7,365 bases of DNA from Bacillota bacterium (GCA_012727835.1 JAAYGE010000175.1:1-7365), one strand, 5' to 3'; counted from the stretch's first letter, positions 1 through 5,822 are shown. The notes: a model not told the origin generated them from the letters alone. Numbers and translations: made by a program.

Positions 1-106
1 GGGTGGCGGAACGGTCCGCCAGTAGCCCCCAGCCAACGACGAGCGGTCCCGGTGCACTCATTAATACCGAAGCCAGAAGCGTACGCTCACCTGCTTTGGG
101 CTGCAA
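1..106 (-). CDS. 5' end of an unidentified, probably membrane-associated protein (partial, TTG start)
   Basis: The first 35 codons of a gene that runs off the left edge. The frame opens directly after the TAG of the lipid kinase gene. A TTG at 104-106 lies 7 nt after a strong GGAGG placed inside the last codons of that gene (about 114-118), so the start is well supported although it is not ATG. The peptide reads MQPKAGERTLLASVLMSAPG followed by PLVVGWGLLADRSAT. It has a hydrophobic stretch (about residues 10-30) with a PGP motif, consistent with a first membrane helix. The ERTLL...PGP...RSAT pattern reminds me of short bacterial proteins annotated as cation transporters related to CDF, but 35 residues do not decide this. 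The 3-nt gap to the upstream stop implies translational coupling with the kinase homologue. Confidence 0.55.
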   Translation of the reverse strand, partial: MQPKAGERTLLASVLMSAPGPLVVGWGLLADRSAT

Positions 107-109
107 AGG

Positions 110-820
110 CTACACCTCCCAGAAACGGCTTAAAGAAATCAAAATGGTGGCAGCAGCAAAAGGGCAAGTCAGTGTATCCATACCACCTATGGTATACAGC
201 TCCACGAGGGCACAGACAGCTGCCGTCAACATAGCCGTAGGCACATAGGCGTACCATTCCATCGAGCCATGGGTTAATAGGACAACGAGCACAGTGACAA
301 ACGATACCAGAAACATGGCTACAGTTCCCTCCAGGCTTTTGCGCCCTTCTACCAGCATCCCTTCAATATAGTGCCGGCCAAATCGTTTGCCCACCAAAGC
401 CGCCGCCGCATCGCCAAAACCCCAGGCAAAGATCGAAGCAATCACCAGGTATTTCTCTCCCAACCAGCCCCAGCAGATGCCGATCAAGCCGGCAAACATG
501 CTAAACACGACCACCAAACTACGCTTGATTTCGCCCCGTTTTCGCTCGACCAATAACTCCGAATAACCCGGGGTGCGCTCGGCCAAAGCCAGAACTGGGA
601 ATACCATGGCCATAAAGGTAACAGCCGCCGCGGCCGCCAACCACCAGGTGCTAAACCCATAGGCAAAAACTAAGATGGAGCCCAGAAGAATAAAGTGTAG
701 AATCTTGCGAAACACCTCAGCCGGCATACGGACAAGTCGGCGCACAACCAGCGCACCTAAAGCACAAACGATAAAATAGCCGAGGAGCATCCCATAACCG
801 GCCAGAAACTCAAGCCGCAT
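110..820 (-). CDS. SEC59/VTE5-type CTP-dependent lipid kinase homologue (dolichol/phytol kinase-like membrane protein)
   Basis: A 236-residue polytopic membrane protein of the dolichol kinase / phytol kinase / DGK1 family, related to phosphatidate cytidylyltransferases. Known members use CTP to phosphorylate a membrane lipid alcohol; the substrate here is unknown. Visible signatures are RKILHF near residue 38, a central cytoplasmic loop rich in R and K (about 90-100), GDAAAALVGKRFGRH at 136-150, KSLEGT at 161-166, and a late E-x(7)-DTLTCP segment (about 207-220) where family members usually read DNLTVP. About six or seven hydrophobic helices fill the rest. The length matches bacterial homologues. 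The ATG at 818-820 has a GGGGAGG about 10 nt upstream, and a candidate promoter lies at 857-886. Its last codons contain the ribosome binding site of the next gene to the left. The family call is firm; the reaction is inferred. Confidence 0.8.
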   Translation of the reverse strand: MRLEFLAGYGMLLGYFIVCALGALVVRRLVRMPAEVFRKILHFILLGSILVFAYGFSTWWLAAAAAVTFMAMVFPVLALAERTPGYSELLVERKRGEIKRSLVVVFSMFAGLIGICWGWLGEKYLVIASIFAWGFGDAAAALVGKRFGRHYIEGMLVEGRKSLEGTVAMFLVSFVTVLVVLLTHGSMEWYAYVPTAMLTAAVCALVELYTIGGMDTLTCPFAAATILISLSRFWEV

Positions 821-856
821 ACCCTATCCGCCTCCCCACAAACACATTTAAAGTAA

Positions 857-886
857 ATTCTATCAGCAAAATAATTGCCATGGCAA
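857..886 (-). promoter_or_regulatory. Candidate sigma-A promoter with a palindrome over the -35, for the lipid kinase homologue
   Basis: On the minus strand, TTGCCA (886-881) and TAGAAT (862-857) are separated by 18 nt, about 37 nt upstream of the ATG. The -35 is half of the perfect 12-bp palindrome TTGCCATGGCAA (875-886), which could be an operator. The site lies just downstream of the terminator at 897-934, so the kinase gene probably starts a new transcript here. The call rests on motif match only. Confidence 0.4.
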
Positions 887-896
887 CTATCCCCAT

Positions 897-934
897 AAAA
901 GAGGGCTATCGCAATAGCTTCTTGCGATAGCCCT
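897..934 (-). terminator. Rho-independent terminator after the coiled-coil gene
   Basis: A perfect 13-bp stem (902-914 paired with 922-934) with a 7-nt loop is followed, on the minus strand, by CTTTTAT. It lies 37 nt past the stop of the coiled-coil gene and so ends leftward transcription. The stem core GGGCTATCGC is close to that of the terminator at 6206-6227. Confidence 0.8.
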
Positions 935-971
935 GTGGTAATTGCCGATTTGTACCCGGATCAAGGTAGGG

Positions 972-1361
972 TTAGACGGTTGCTTCCATCCGTTCTTTCA
1001 ACCGGCGCACTTCGTTTTCTAAGCGATTTAAGCGTATCATAAGCATTTCCTTTTCATGGTTTACCTCTAAAAACTCGTCCAGTCTGCGAACTAAATCCAT
1101 ATGACCCTCAGCGATAATTCGTATGTTTTTGTTTGTTTCATTTTCCAGGGTCACTTGGATGTCTGTTACTTCCGCTTCTAGGCTATCTATTTTTGTTACC
1201 ATACCATCAAATCTGGTTTCCATGCCACCAAGCCTAGTTTCTATGCCATCGAGCCTAGTTTCCATGCTCGTTATTCTAGTTTCTATGCCCTCCGTTTTTG
1301 TAACTATATGGTCAACTTTAACCAACAGCAGCTCTAACAGTTCTCTATCAGTCTTTGCCAT
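972..1361 (-). CDS. Coiled-coil hypothetical protein with heptad repeats
   Basis: A 129-residue hydrophilic protein with no signal peptide or membrane helix. Residues 26-67 are six consecutive 7-residue units of the form (I/M/L)ETR(I/L/F)xG, which is a textbook coiled coil. The C-terminal part (about 100-125, with EKEMLMIRLNRLENEVRRLK) is a second predicted coiled coil. Between them is a less repetitive segment containing ENETNKNIRIIAEGH. I recall this two-part arrangement in many uncharacterised Bacillota proteins; no biochemical role is known to me. The ATG at 1359-1361 is preceded by AGGGGGTAACAA, an acceptable ribosome binding site. It lies 157 bp downstream of the 74-residue gene, on the same strand, and ends at a clear terminator. 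A structural or oligomerising role is only inference. Confidence 0.7.
   Translation of the reverse strand: MAKTDRELLELLLVKVDHIVTKTEGIETRITSMETRLDGIETRLGGMETRFDGMVTKIDSLEAEVTDIQVTLENETNKNIRIIAEGHMDLVRRLDEFLEVNHEKEMLMIRLNRLENEVRRLKERMEATV
1182..1286 (-). repeat. 21-bp tandem repeat encoding coiled-coil heptads (about 5 units)
   Basis: Codons 26-60 of the coiled-coil gene consist of five imperfect 21-bp units, seen on the plus strand as variants of 'agcctagtttctatgccatc'. The middle units are nearly identical at DNA level, which points to recent in-frame duplication rather than only protein-level constraint. The unit length keeps the reading frame and the heptad phase. Confidence 0.7.
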
Positions 1362-1431
1362 TTGTTACCCCCTATTCGGGTTACTCACAAGGTACTTTCT
1401 TACCCTTATTCAATTCAAAGCCCTGCTTATC

Positions 1432-1500
1432 CTAGAGGCTAATTGGGCACCACCTCTAGAGTGAGACTCGGGAAGGCTAATGGGAGACCACAATACTCGG
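1432..1500. repeat. Imperfect direct repeat with an inverted repeat in the gap between two small genes
   Basis: The 157-bp gap 1362-1518 has no gene. Within it, 1436-1471 and 1474-1500 are imperfect direct copies: both begin AGGCTAAT, contain GGG and ACCAC, and end ACTCGG, the first being 9 nt longer. The first copy overlaps an inverted repeat, CTAGAGG (1432-1438) with CCTCTAG (1453-1459), around a 14-nt loop. There is no T-run on either side, so I do not call it a terminator. It would lie in the leader of the coiled-coil transcript. Function unknown. Confidence 0.5.
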
Positions 1501-1518
1501 TGTAAACTATATCATAAA

Positions 1519-1743
1519 CTAGTTTCTTACCTGCCAGAGTCTGGCTAGCTCCTCAGGCACAAGCTTGACAAAATCGTCCGCATCCATTCGTTCTACCAAG
1601 TCAGCAATGGCGTAGAATCGGGTGAAAACCTTTTGAATCTGTTCGACGTTATCGACTAGTCGTTCACTATAATAGAGATGCGTCAGTTCCAGCGCCACGT
1701 CCAACTTGTTTCTCTGCACTGCCAATTTATCCTTTTCAGCCAT
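1519..1743 (-). CDS. Small hypothetical protein (74 residues)
   Basis: A 74-residue, charged, mostly helical soluble protein without cysteines, membrane segments or a signal peptide. The central part reads LDVALELTHLYYSERLVDNV (residues 14-33), followed by a helix with QKVFTRFYAIADLV and a C-terminal PEELARLW. I do not recognise a named domain; it resembles short conserved proteins of unknown function in Clostridia. The ATG at 1741-1743 is supported by an AAGGAGA ribosome binding site at ideal spacing, which argues that it is a real gene. It lies downstream of the tRNA-Ala terminator and upstream of the coiled-coil gene on the same strand, and may share a transcript with the latter. No clear promoter was seen. 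Confidence 0.6.
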   Translation of the reverse strand: MAEKDKLAVQRNKLDVALELTHLYYSERLVDNVEQIQKVFTRFYAIADLVERMDADDFVKLVPEELARLWQVRN

Positions 1744-1750
1744 AATTACA

Positions 1751-1757
1751 TCTCCTT
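1751..1757 (-). promoter_or_regulatory. Ribosome binding site of the 74-residue protein, inside a small hairpin
   Basis: AAGGAGA on the minus strand lies 7 nt from the ATG. It overlaps the right arm of a 5-bp inverted repeat, CTCCT-GGA-AGGAG, just upstream. A weak stem of this kind could partly mask the site. Confidence 0.6.
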
Positions 1758-1816
1758 CCAGGAGTTGTTTCTCACATCATATTATTTGACATTCTAACGG
1801 GAAGCCCTGCAAGGCA

Positions 1817-1859
1817 AAACAAAAATGCCAGCGATGGTGGGGAACACCATTAACTGGCA
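1817..1859 (-). terminator. Rho-independent terminator after tRNA-Ala
   Basis: On the minus strand, TGCCAG...ATGGTG (1859-1845) pairs with CACCAT...CTGGCA (1839-1826). The stem has two 6-bp blocks, a small internal loop and a GTTCC-type apical loop. It is followed by TTTTTGTTTT (1825-1817). It begins 18 nt after the tRNA CCA end, so the tRNA is a single-gene transcript. Confidence 0.85.
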
Positions 1860-1877
1860 CCGAGTTTTCAATACATA

Positions 1878-1952
1878 TGGTGGAGGCGAAGGGATTCGAA
1901 CCCTCGACTTTCACGTTGCGAACGTGACACTCTCCCACTGAGTTACGCCCCC
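1878..1952 (-). tRNA. tRNA-Ala (anticodon CGC), CCA encoded
   Basis: The cloverleaf folds cleanly on the minus strand: acceptor GGGGGCG/CGCCTCC, D stem ACTC/GAGT, anticodon stem TCACG/CGTGA with loop TTCGCAA, variable loop AAGTC, and T arm GAGGG-TTCGAAT-CCCTT. The anticodon CGC reads GCG (Ala). The acceptor has the G3:U70 wobble pair that marks alanine tRNAs, and A73. The terminal CCA (1878-1880) is genome-encoded. A promoter lies at 1966-1993 and a terminator at 1817-1859. Confidence 0.95.
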
Positions 1953-1965
1953 AACTTTCACATTT

Positions 1966-1993
1966 ATTATACTCCTCTTAATAGATTCTGCAA
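1966..1993 (-). promoter_or_regulatory. Promoter of tRNA-Ala
   Basis: On the minus strand a consensus TATAAT (1971-1966) follows TTGCAG (1993-1988) by 16 nt. The tRNA 5' end is 13 nt past the -10. The promoter lies immediately after the CDF gene stop (1997-1999), in the gap between the two genes. Confidence 0.65.
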
Positions 1994-1996
1994 GCA

Positions 1997-3172
1997 CTAA
2001 GTGGATGTTGTTACATAGGTGGAATCAATATTAACAATCACATGAATTGAGTGCCTGCCTTGTTGTATCACCTGTTCTATCCGTTTACGCAGTTCCTTTT
2101 CCGACATGGCAAATTCGGGTGGTACAACCACATCGAATATGTAATTGATGTGATTACGCCCCTCAATTAGGCGCAAATCATGAATCGTTAAGCGCTCGTC
2201 TATCGTTTTTACCTGCTGTTCTACCCAATCCCGAATCCGATAGGTTTCCTCATCGGCCACTATCGGGTCATGATGAATAATCAGGTGGATGTTATCCTTC
2301 TCTAGAAAATTTCTCTGAATGGCATCGATAATATTGTGGGCCACGATGGGTTCAAGCTCGCTGGACATTTCCACATGGGCACTGGCAAAACGACGGTTAG
2401 GACCGTAATCGTGCACGATCAGATCATGGACTCCCAGCACCCCATCGTAAGTGGCAATCTTGTTAAGGATATAGTCGGCCAACTCCACCGGTGGGGCCTC
2501 TCCCACCAGTGGATTTAATGTTTCTTTGACTAGGCCCACACCACTATAAAGAATGAAGCCGGCCACTGCTAACCCCATCCAACCATCTAAGTTGACTGCA
2601 AAGTAGTGGGATACAACCATGGCTATCAACACAGCCATAGTAGCAAATGCATCGTTCCGACTATCCACGCTGGTGGCTAACAGCGCTGTCGAATTGATTC
2701 GCCGGCCTAAATTCCGGTTAAAGGCCGCCTGCCAAAGCTTAAGTAGTACCGAGCCTATTAATACTATGAAGCTCCAGGCTCCAAAGGCTATGGGGGTGGG
2801 GCGAATAATCTTTTTAATGCTACTCTTGCCCAGCTCTATACCGATCAAAAATACCATCACCGCTACCACCGAGCCAGATATGTATTCGTAGCGCCCGTGC
2901 CCGAAGGGGTGCTCCCTGTCCGCCTCTCGGGCCGCAATTTTGAAGCCTAGCAAGGAGACAATCGAGCTGGCCGCGTCGGAAAGATTGTTTAAGCCGTCGG
3001 CAATAATGGCAAGGCTGCCAGATAAGAACCCAATCAGCAATTTGGCGGCAACCAGCAGCAAATTGCTAGCAATGCCTACCCAACCGGCTAAACTTCCGTA
3101 GGCAGTGCGTACCTCCGCATCTTCTAAACGGTCATAATCCTTTACAAACCGACGTAATAACCATTCGGTCAT
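1997..3172 (-). CDS. CDF family cation efflux transporter, probably manganese type, with two C-terminal domains
   Basis: A 391-residue cation diffusion facilitator that exports divalent metal in exchange for protons across the cytoplasmic membrane. About six membrane helices fill residues 25-215. Helix 2 carries DGLNNLSDA with N62-x3-D66, and helix 5 carries D170-x3-D174 (DSRND). The helix 2-3 loop has HPFGHGRYEY (88-97). Zinc CDFs usually have His in one of these sites; N/D plus D/D is the pattern of manganese exporters such as MntE and MneP, so Mn2+ is my preferred substrate. A cytoplasmic metal-binding domain (about 227-307, with VHDLIVHDYG and IIHHDP) is followed by a second, similar domain (about 315-383), seen in long Clostridia-type CDFs. 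I chose ATG 3170-3172, with GGGGTG upstream; an in-frame GTG at 3179-3181 would add three residues. No yybP-ykoY manganese riboswitch is visible upstream. Confidence 0.85.
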   Translation of the reverse strand: MTEWLLRRFVKDYDRLEDAEVRTAYGSLAGWVGIASNLLLVAAKLLIGFLSGSLAIIADGLNNLSDAASSIVSLLGFKIAAREADREHPFGHGRYEYISGSVVAVMVFLIGIELGKSSIKKIIRPTPIAFGAWSFIVLIGSVLLKLWQAAFNRNLGRRINSTALLATSVDSRNDAFATMAVLIAMVVSHYFAVNLDGWMGLAVAGFILYSGVGLVKETLNPLVGEAPPVELADYILNKIATYDGVLGVHDLIVHDYGPNRRFASAHVEMSSELEPIVAHNIIDAIQRNFLEKDNIHLIIHHDPIVADEETYRIRDWVEQQVKTIDERLTIHDLRLIEGRNHINYIFDVVVPPEFAMSEKELRKRIEQVIQQGRHSIHVIVNIDSTYVTTST

Positions 3173-3237
3173 TTTATTCACCCCATCGCATCCTCTATTA
3201 AGACCTTAGTGCCTTCGGCCCTGCCACTGTTAAGAGC

Positions 3238-3246
3238 ATTGTATCA
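3238..3246 (-). promoter_or_regulatory. Candidate extended -10 promoter for the CDF gene
   Basis: On the minus strand TGATACAAT (3246-3238) is an extended -10 (TG-n-TACAAT), about 65 nt upstream of the CDF start. No good -35 precedes it, which extended -10 promoters can tolerate. It overlaps the -35 of the candidate iorA promoter on the other strand. Confidence 0.35.
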
Positions 3247-3267
3247 TTTCCAAACCTCAACCATAAT
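3239..3267 (+). promoter_or_regulatory. Candidate promoter for iorAB
   Basis: TTGTAT (3239-3244), a 17-nt spacer, then CATAAT (3262-3267) give a plausible sigma-A promoter with a leader of about 80 nt before the iorA ATG. The -10 matches consensus at 5 of 6 positions and the -35 at 3 of 6. It overlaps the divergent CDF promoter candidate. Confidence 0.35.
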
Positions 3268-3341
3268 GAATGAAAAGATGGCCCCCTATGCTCATCCCAT
3301 TTTCTGCAGTAGCGCAATACAATACAGTAACAAAACAGAAC

Positions 3342-3346
3342 GGAGG
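3342..3346 (+). promoter_or_regulatory. Ribosome binding site that fixes the iorA start
   Basis: GGAGG lies 6 nt before ATG 3353-3355. The ATG at 3347-3349 touches the site directly and is too close to use. The in-frame ATGs further upstream, at 3209 and 3265, have no ribosome binding site. Confidence 0.8.
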
Positions 3347-3352
3347 ATGAGC

Positions 3353-5086
3353 ATGACTAAAGCCCTACTAACGGGTAATGAGGCCATAGCCCGTGGCGCC
3401 TATGAGTACGGTGTGGCGGTAACAGCGGCCTACCCGGGTACGCCCAGCACCGAAATATTAGAGAACATCGTCAAGTATAAAGAGATCCACGCCCAATGGT
3501 CGCCCAATGAGAAGGTTGCTTTAGAAGTGGCAATAGGCGCCTCCATTGGCGGGGCCCGTGCCCTCTGCGCTATGAAGCATGTGGGGGTGAACGTGGCCGC
3601 CGACCCGCTCTTTACCTTCACCTATACAGGTGTAAATGGCGGACTAGTACTAGTCTCCGCCGACGACCCGGGAATGCATAGTTCACAAAACGAACAGGAT
3701 AACAGAACCTATGCCCGTTTTGCCAAAATTGGCTTGCTGGAACCGAGCGACAGCCAAGAAGCGAAGGACATGGTGGGCCACGCTCTGGCCATCAGTGAGC
3801 GCTTTGATACACCAGTTATGCTGCGTACCACCACCCGTATTTCCCACTCCAAATCCCTTGTGGAGCTTAAGCCGCGCCAAGACCGCACCTTAAGCGAATA
3901 CAAGAAGAATCCCCGCAAATACGTGGCCGTGCCGGCCAATGCCCGGGTGCGCAGGGCAATCAAAGAACTACACTTGCAAGAGATGCTAGCCTTCAGTGAA
4001 CAAACAGAGCTCAATCGGATTGAATGGGCCGATCGGAAAATTGGCATTGTCACCAGTGGCATCACTTATCAATATGTGAAAGAAGCCCTCCCTAACGCCT
4101 CCATTCTTAAGTTGGGATTCACCAATCCCCTACCTCTAAAAAAGATTGCCGGCTTTGCCCAGCAGGTGGAGCAACTTTGGGTAGTGGAAGAGCTGGAGCC
4201 CTTCATGGAAGAACAGATTCGGTCCGCCGGCATTCGCGTTCACGGTGGCAAGGCCCAACTTACTCCTATTGGTGAATACAGCCCCAGTCTTATCCGTCAG
4301 GCCATTTTAGGCTTAGAAACCAAAACTAAGCCATCGGCAGCAGTCCCCCCTCGTCCGCCGGTCCTTTGTCCCGGCTGTCCCCATCGCGGTGTTTTCTATG
4401 TGTTAAGGAAAAATCGAAAGCTGGTTACCGGCGATATCGGTTGTTATACCCTGGGCGCTATGCCACCTTTGGAAAGCCTGGATACCACCATCTGTATGGG
4501 GGCCAGCATTCCGGCTGCTTTAGGCATGGAAAAGGCCCGCCCCGATCAGGCGCATAACATTGTGGCCGTGATTGGTGACTCCACCTTCCTCCATTCCGGC
4601 ATTACCGGCCTCGTCGATACGGTCTACAACGGAGGCACAACTACCATCATCATTCTCGATAACCGCACTACCGCCATGACCGGACATCAGCACCACGCAG
4701 GAACAGGGCAAAGGCTGCAGGGGGAACCGGCTCCGGAGGTGGATTTGATAGCCCTCTGCCACGCCGTGGGAGTAAAGCGGGTACGAGTTGTTGACCCGCA
4801 CGACTTAGCGTCCCTCGACCGAGCTATTAAAGAGGAGACGGCGGTGCGGGAGCCCTCAGTAATTATTGCCCGTAGGCCCTGCGCCCTCATTGTCAAACCA
4901 ACCGAGCCCCGCCGGTGCGTTAACCACGATGCCTGCACCGGTTGTCGCATGTGCATGGGCCTCGGTTGTCCGGCCATCAGTTTTGCCGATAAGAAGAGCA
5001 GCATTGACCCGGCCCTCTGCTGGGGCTGCCGACTCTGTCAACAAGTCTGCCCGTTTGGGGCTATCGGGCCTGAGGAGGTGCAATGA
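3353..5086 (+). CDS. iorA: Indolepyruvate:ferredoxin oxidoreductase, alpha subunit
   Basis: The 577-residue large subunit of a thiamine diphosphate, iron-sulfur enzyme (EC 1.2.7.8). It oxidatively decarboxylates indolepyruvate and other aryl pyruvates to aryl-acyl-CoA and reduces ferredoxin, as part of anaerobic aromatic amino acid breakdown in the cytoplasm. The N-terminal domain (about 5-170) has the GNEAIARGAYE and YPGTPSTEI signatures of 2-oxoacid oxidoreductases. A central domain (about 225-320) follows. The thiamine diphosphate domain (about 338-510) has CPGCPHRG at 339-346, a GDS-x(n)-LDN metal-binding motif (408-410, 435-437) and TAMTGHQ. The C-terminal ferredoxin domain has C528/C531/C534/C539 with the longer CxxCxxCx4CP spacing typical of IorA, then C556/C559/C562/C566 with the usual CP ending. 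Full length, no defects seen. The stop overlaps iorB (TGATG). The start is set by the GGAGG at 3342. Confidence 0.95.
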   Translation: MTKALLTGNEAIARGAYEYGVAVTAAYPGTPSTEILENIVKYKEIHAQWSPNEKVALEVAIGASIGGARALCAMKHVGVNVAADPLFTFTYTGVNGGLVLVSADDPGMHSSQNEQDNRTYARFAKIGLLEPSDSQEAKDMVGHALAISERFDTPVMLRTTTRISHSKSLVELKPRQDRTLSEYKKNPRKYVAVPANARVRRAIKELHLQEMLAFSEQTELNRIEWADRKIGIVTSGITYQYVKEALPNASILKLGFTNPLPLKKIAGFAQQVEQLWVVEELEPFMEEQIRSAGIRVHGGKAQLTPIGEYSPSLIRQAILGLETKTKPSAAVPPRPPVLCPGCPHRGVFYVLRKNRKLVTGDIGCYTLGAMPPLESLDTTICMGASIPAALGMEKARPDQAHNIVAVIGDSTFLHSGITGLVDTVYNGGTTTIIILDNRTTAMTGHQHHAGTGQRLQGEPAPEVDLIALCHAVGVKRVRVVDPHDLASLDRAIKEETAVREPSVIIARRPCALIVKPTEPRRCVNHDACTGCRMCMGLGCPAISFADKKSSIDPALCWGCRLCQQVCPFGAIGPEEVQ

Positions 5087-5658
5087 TGAAAACCATTAGC
5101 GTTCTTTTGGCTGGAGTAGGCGGTCAAGGAACAGTCTTAGCCAGCCGCATTCTTACCCACGTGGCCCTGCGCCAAGGGCACGATGTGAAAGTGACGGAAA
5201 TCCACGGCATGGCTCAGCGGGGCGGCAGCGTTGTCACCCAAGTGCGCATGGGAGAAAAGGTGTACTCTCCCCTCATTGAAACGGGGCAAGCCGACTATAT
5301 AGTGGCCTTTGAACAGCTGGAAGGCTTGCGCTGGCTACATTATTTAACCGATAAGGGAACTATGATTGTGAATAGGCAACGTATCAATCCCATGACGGTG
5401 CTCACCGGCGCGGCCGTTTATCCCCACGATGCACTAACGCAAATTAGAGTCCATGCGCCTCGGACAGTACAGCTGGATGGGTTGGCGATGGCTAAGCAAC
5501 TGGGCAATTTACGGGTGATCAACGTGATACTCCTAGGGGCTCTAGCCAAGCAAATGGATTTTCCTAAGGAAGATTGGTTGGCGGCCCTGGAAGCCACCGT
5601 TGCGCCCCCCTTCTTAGAGCTTAACCGGCAGGCCTTCCAAGCCGGATACGCAGCCTAA
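5086..5658 (+). CDS. iorB: Indolepyruvate:ferredoxin oxidoreductase, beta subunit
   Basis: The 190-residue small subunit (gamma-type 2-oxoacid oxidoreductase domain), which pairs with IorA. It has the hallmark GVGGQG at residues 10-15 and HGMAQRGG at 40-47, a TQVR that follows, and a Rossmann-like alternation of strands and helices. Length is normal for IorB. Two adjacent ATGs are possible: 5083 (adds one Met) and 5086. I prefer 5086, because the GGAGGT at 5074-5079 is then 6 nt away, and because the A of iorA's TGA is the A of this ATG, a classic coupled stop-start that should keep the two subunits at equal amounts. No phenylacetate-CoA ligase gene follows, unlike many ior operons. Confidence 0.95.
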   Translation: MKTISVLLAGVGGQGTVLASRILTHVALRQGHDVKVTEIHGMAQRGGSVVTQVRMGEKVYSPLIETGQADYIVAFEQLEGLRWLHYLTDKGTMIVNRQRINPMTVLTGAAVYPHDALTQIRVHAPRTVQLDGLAMAKQLGNLRVINVILLGALAKQMDFPKEDWLAALEATVAPPFLELNRQAFQAGYAA

Positions 5659-5682
5659 AATAATTACAACTACTCCCTCCAA

Positions 5683-5729
5683 TGTAGGGCCGGGTGGTCA
5701 TACTAGAGCGCATGACCACCGGCCCTACA
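5683..5729. repeat. Long inverted repeat (18-bp arms) downstream of iorB
   Basis: The left arm 5683-5701 and right arm 5712-5729 (ATGACCACCGGCCCTACA) are perfect complements apart from one bulged G, with a 10-nt loop. It begins 24 nt after the iorB stop. Neither strand has a T-run next to the stem, so it is not a standard intrinsic terminator, though it could still slow or end transcription or protect the 3' end. The outer sequence TGTAGGGCCGG resembles arms of the element at 6230-6294. This accounts for much of the 164-bp gap 5659-5822; the rest holds the promoter of the next gene. Confidence 0.8.
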
Positions 5730-5759
5730 GCCCAAACAAGCTGCCGTAGCCCCCTCTGG

Positions 5760-5789
5760 TTCCTGTTTAGCCCCTTAGCATGATATACT
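5760..5789 (+). promoter_or_regulatory. Candidate promoter of the NusG domain II gene
   Basis: TGATATACT (5781-5789) is an extended -10. A weak -35, TTCCTG (5760-5765), lies 18 nt upstream of its TATACT. The start codon is about 33 nt past the -10. Together with the inverted repeat at 5683, this suggests the gene is transcribed separately from iorAB. Confidence 0.45.
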
Positions 5790-5822
5790 AAGTTAACTCC
5801 ATCAGTAAGGAAGGGGCCGAAC

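Noticed and set aside
3..248. Plus-strand open frame of 81 codons at the left edge
   Set aside because: It is antisense to the lipid kinase C-terminus and to the partial TTG-started gene, has no good ribosome binding site and shows no domain.
1182..1286. Possible CRISPR array
   Set aside because: The repeats are 21 bp, directly adjacent without spacers, and encode heptads in frame.
1432..1459. Possible T-box leader (GGTGGTGCC near the hairpin on the minus strand)
   Set aside because: The T-box core sequence is not matched, there is no specifier stem or terminator, and the downstream gene is not an amino acid or tRNA-synthetase gene.
1123..1464. Plus-strand open frame of 113 codons
   Set aside because: It is the antisense shadow of the coiled-coil gene; its repetitive Ser/Val/Met sequence simply reflects the 21-bp repeats.
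3182..3260. Possible yybP-ykoY manganese riboswitch before the CDF gene
   Set aside because: The leader is short and I cannot find the conserved paired loops of that riboswitch.
4520..5083. Several minus-strand open frames of 75-105 codons inside iorA
   Set aside because: They are shadows of the well-supported iorA frame, which has complete domains and motifs throughout.
5683..5729. Intrinsic terminator of iorAB
   Set aside because: The stem is strong, but there is no T-run on the plus strand (GCCCAAACAAG follows), so I list it as an inverted repeat.
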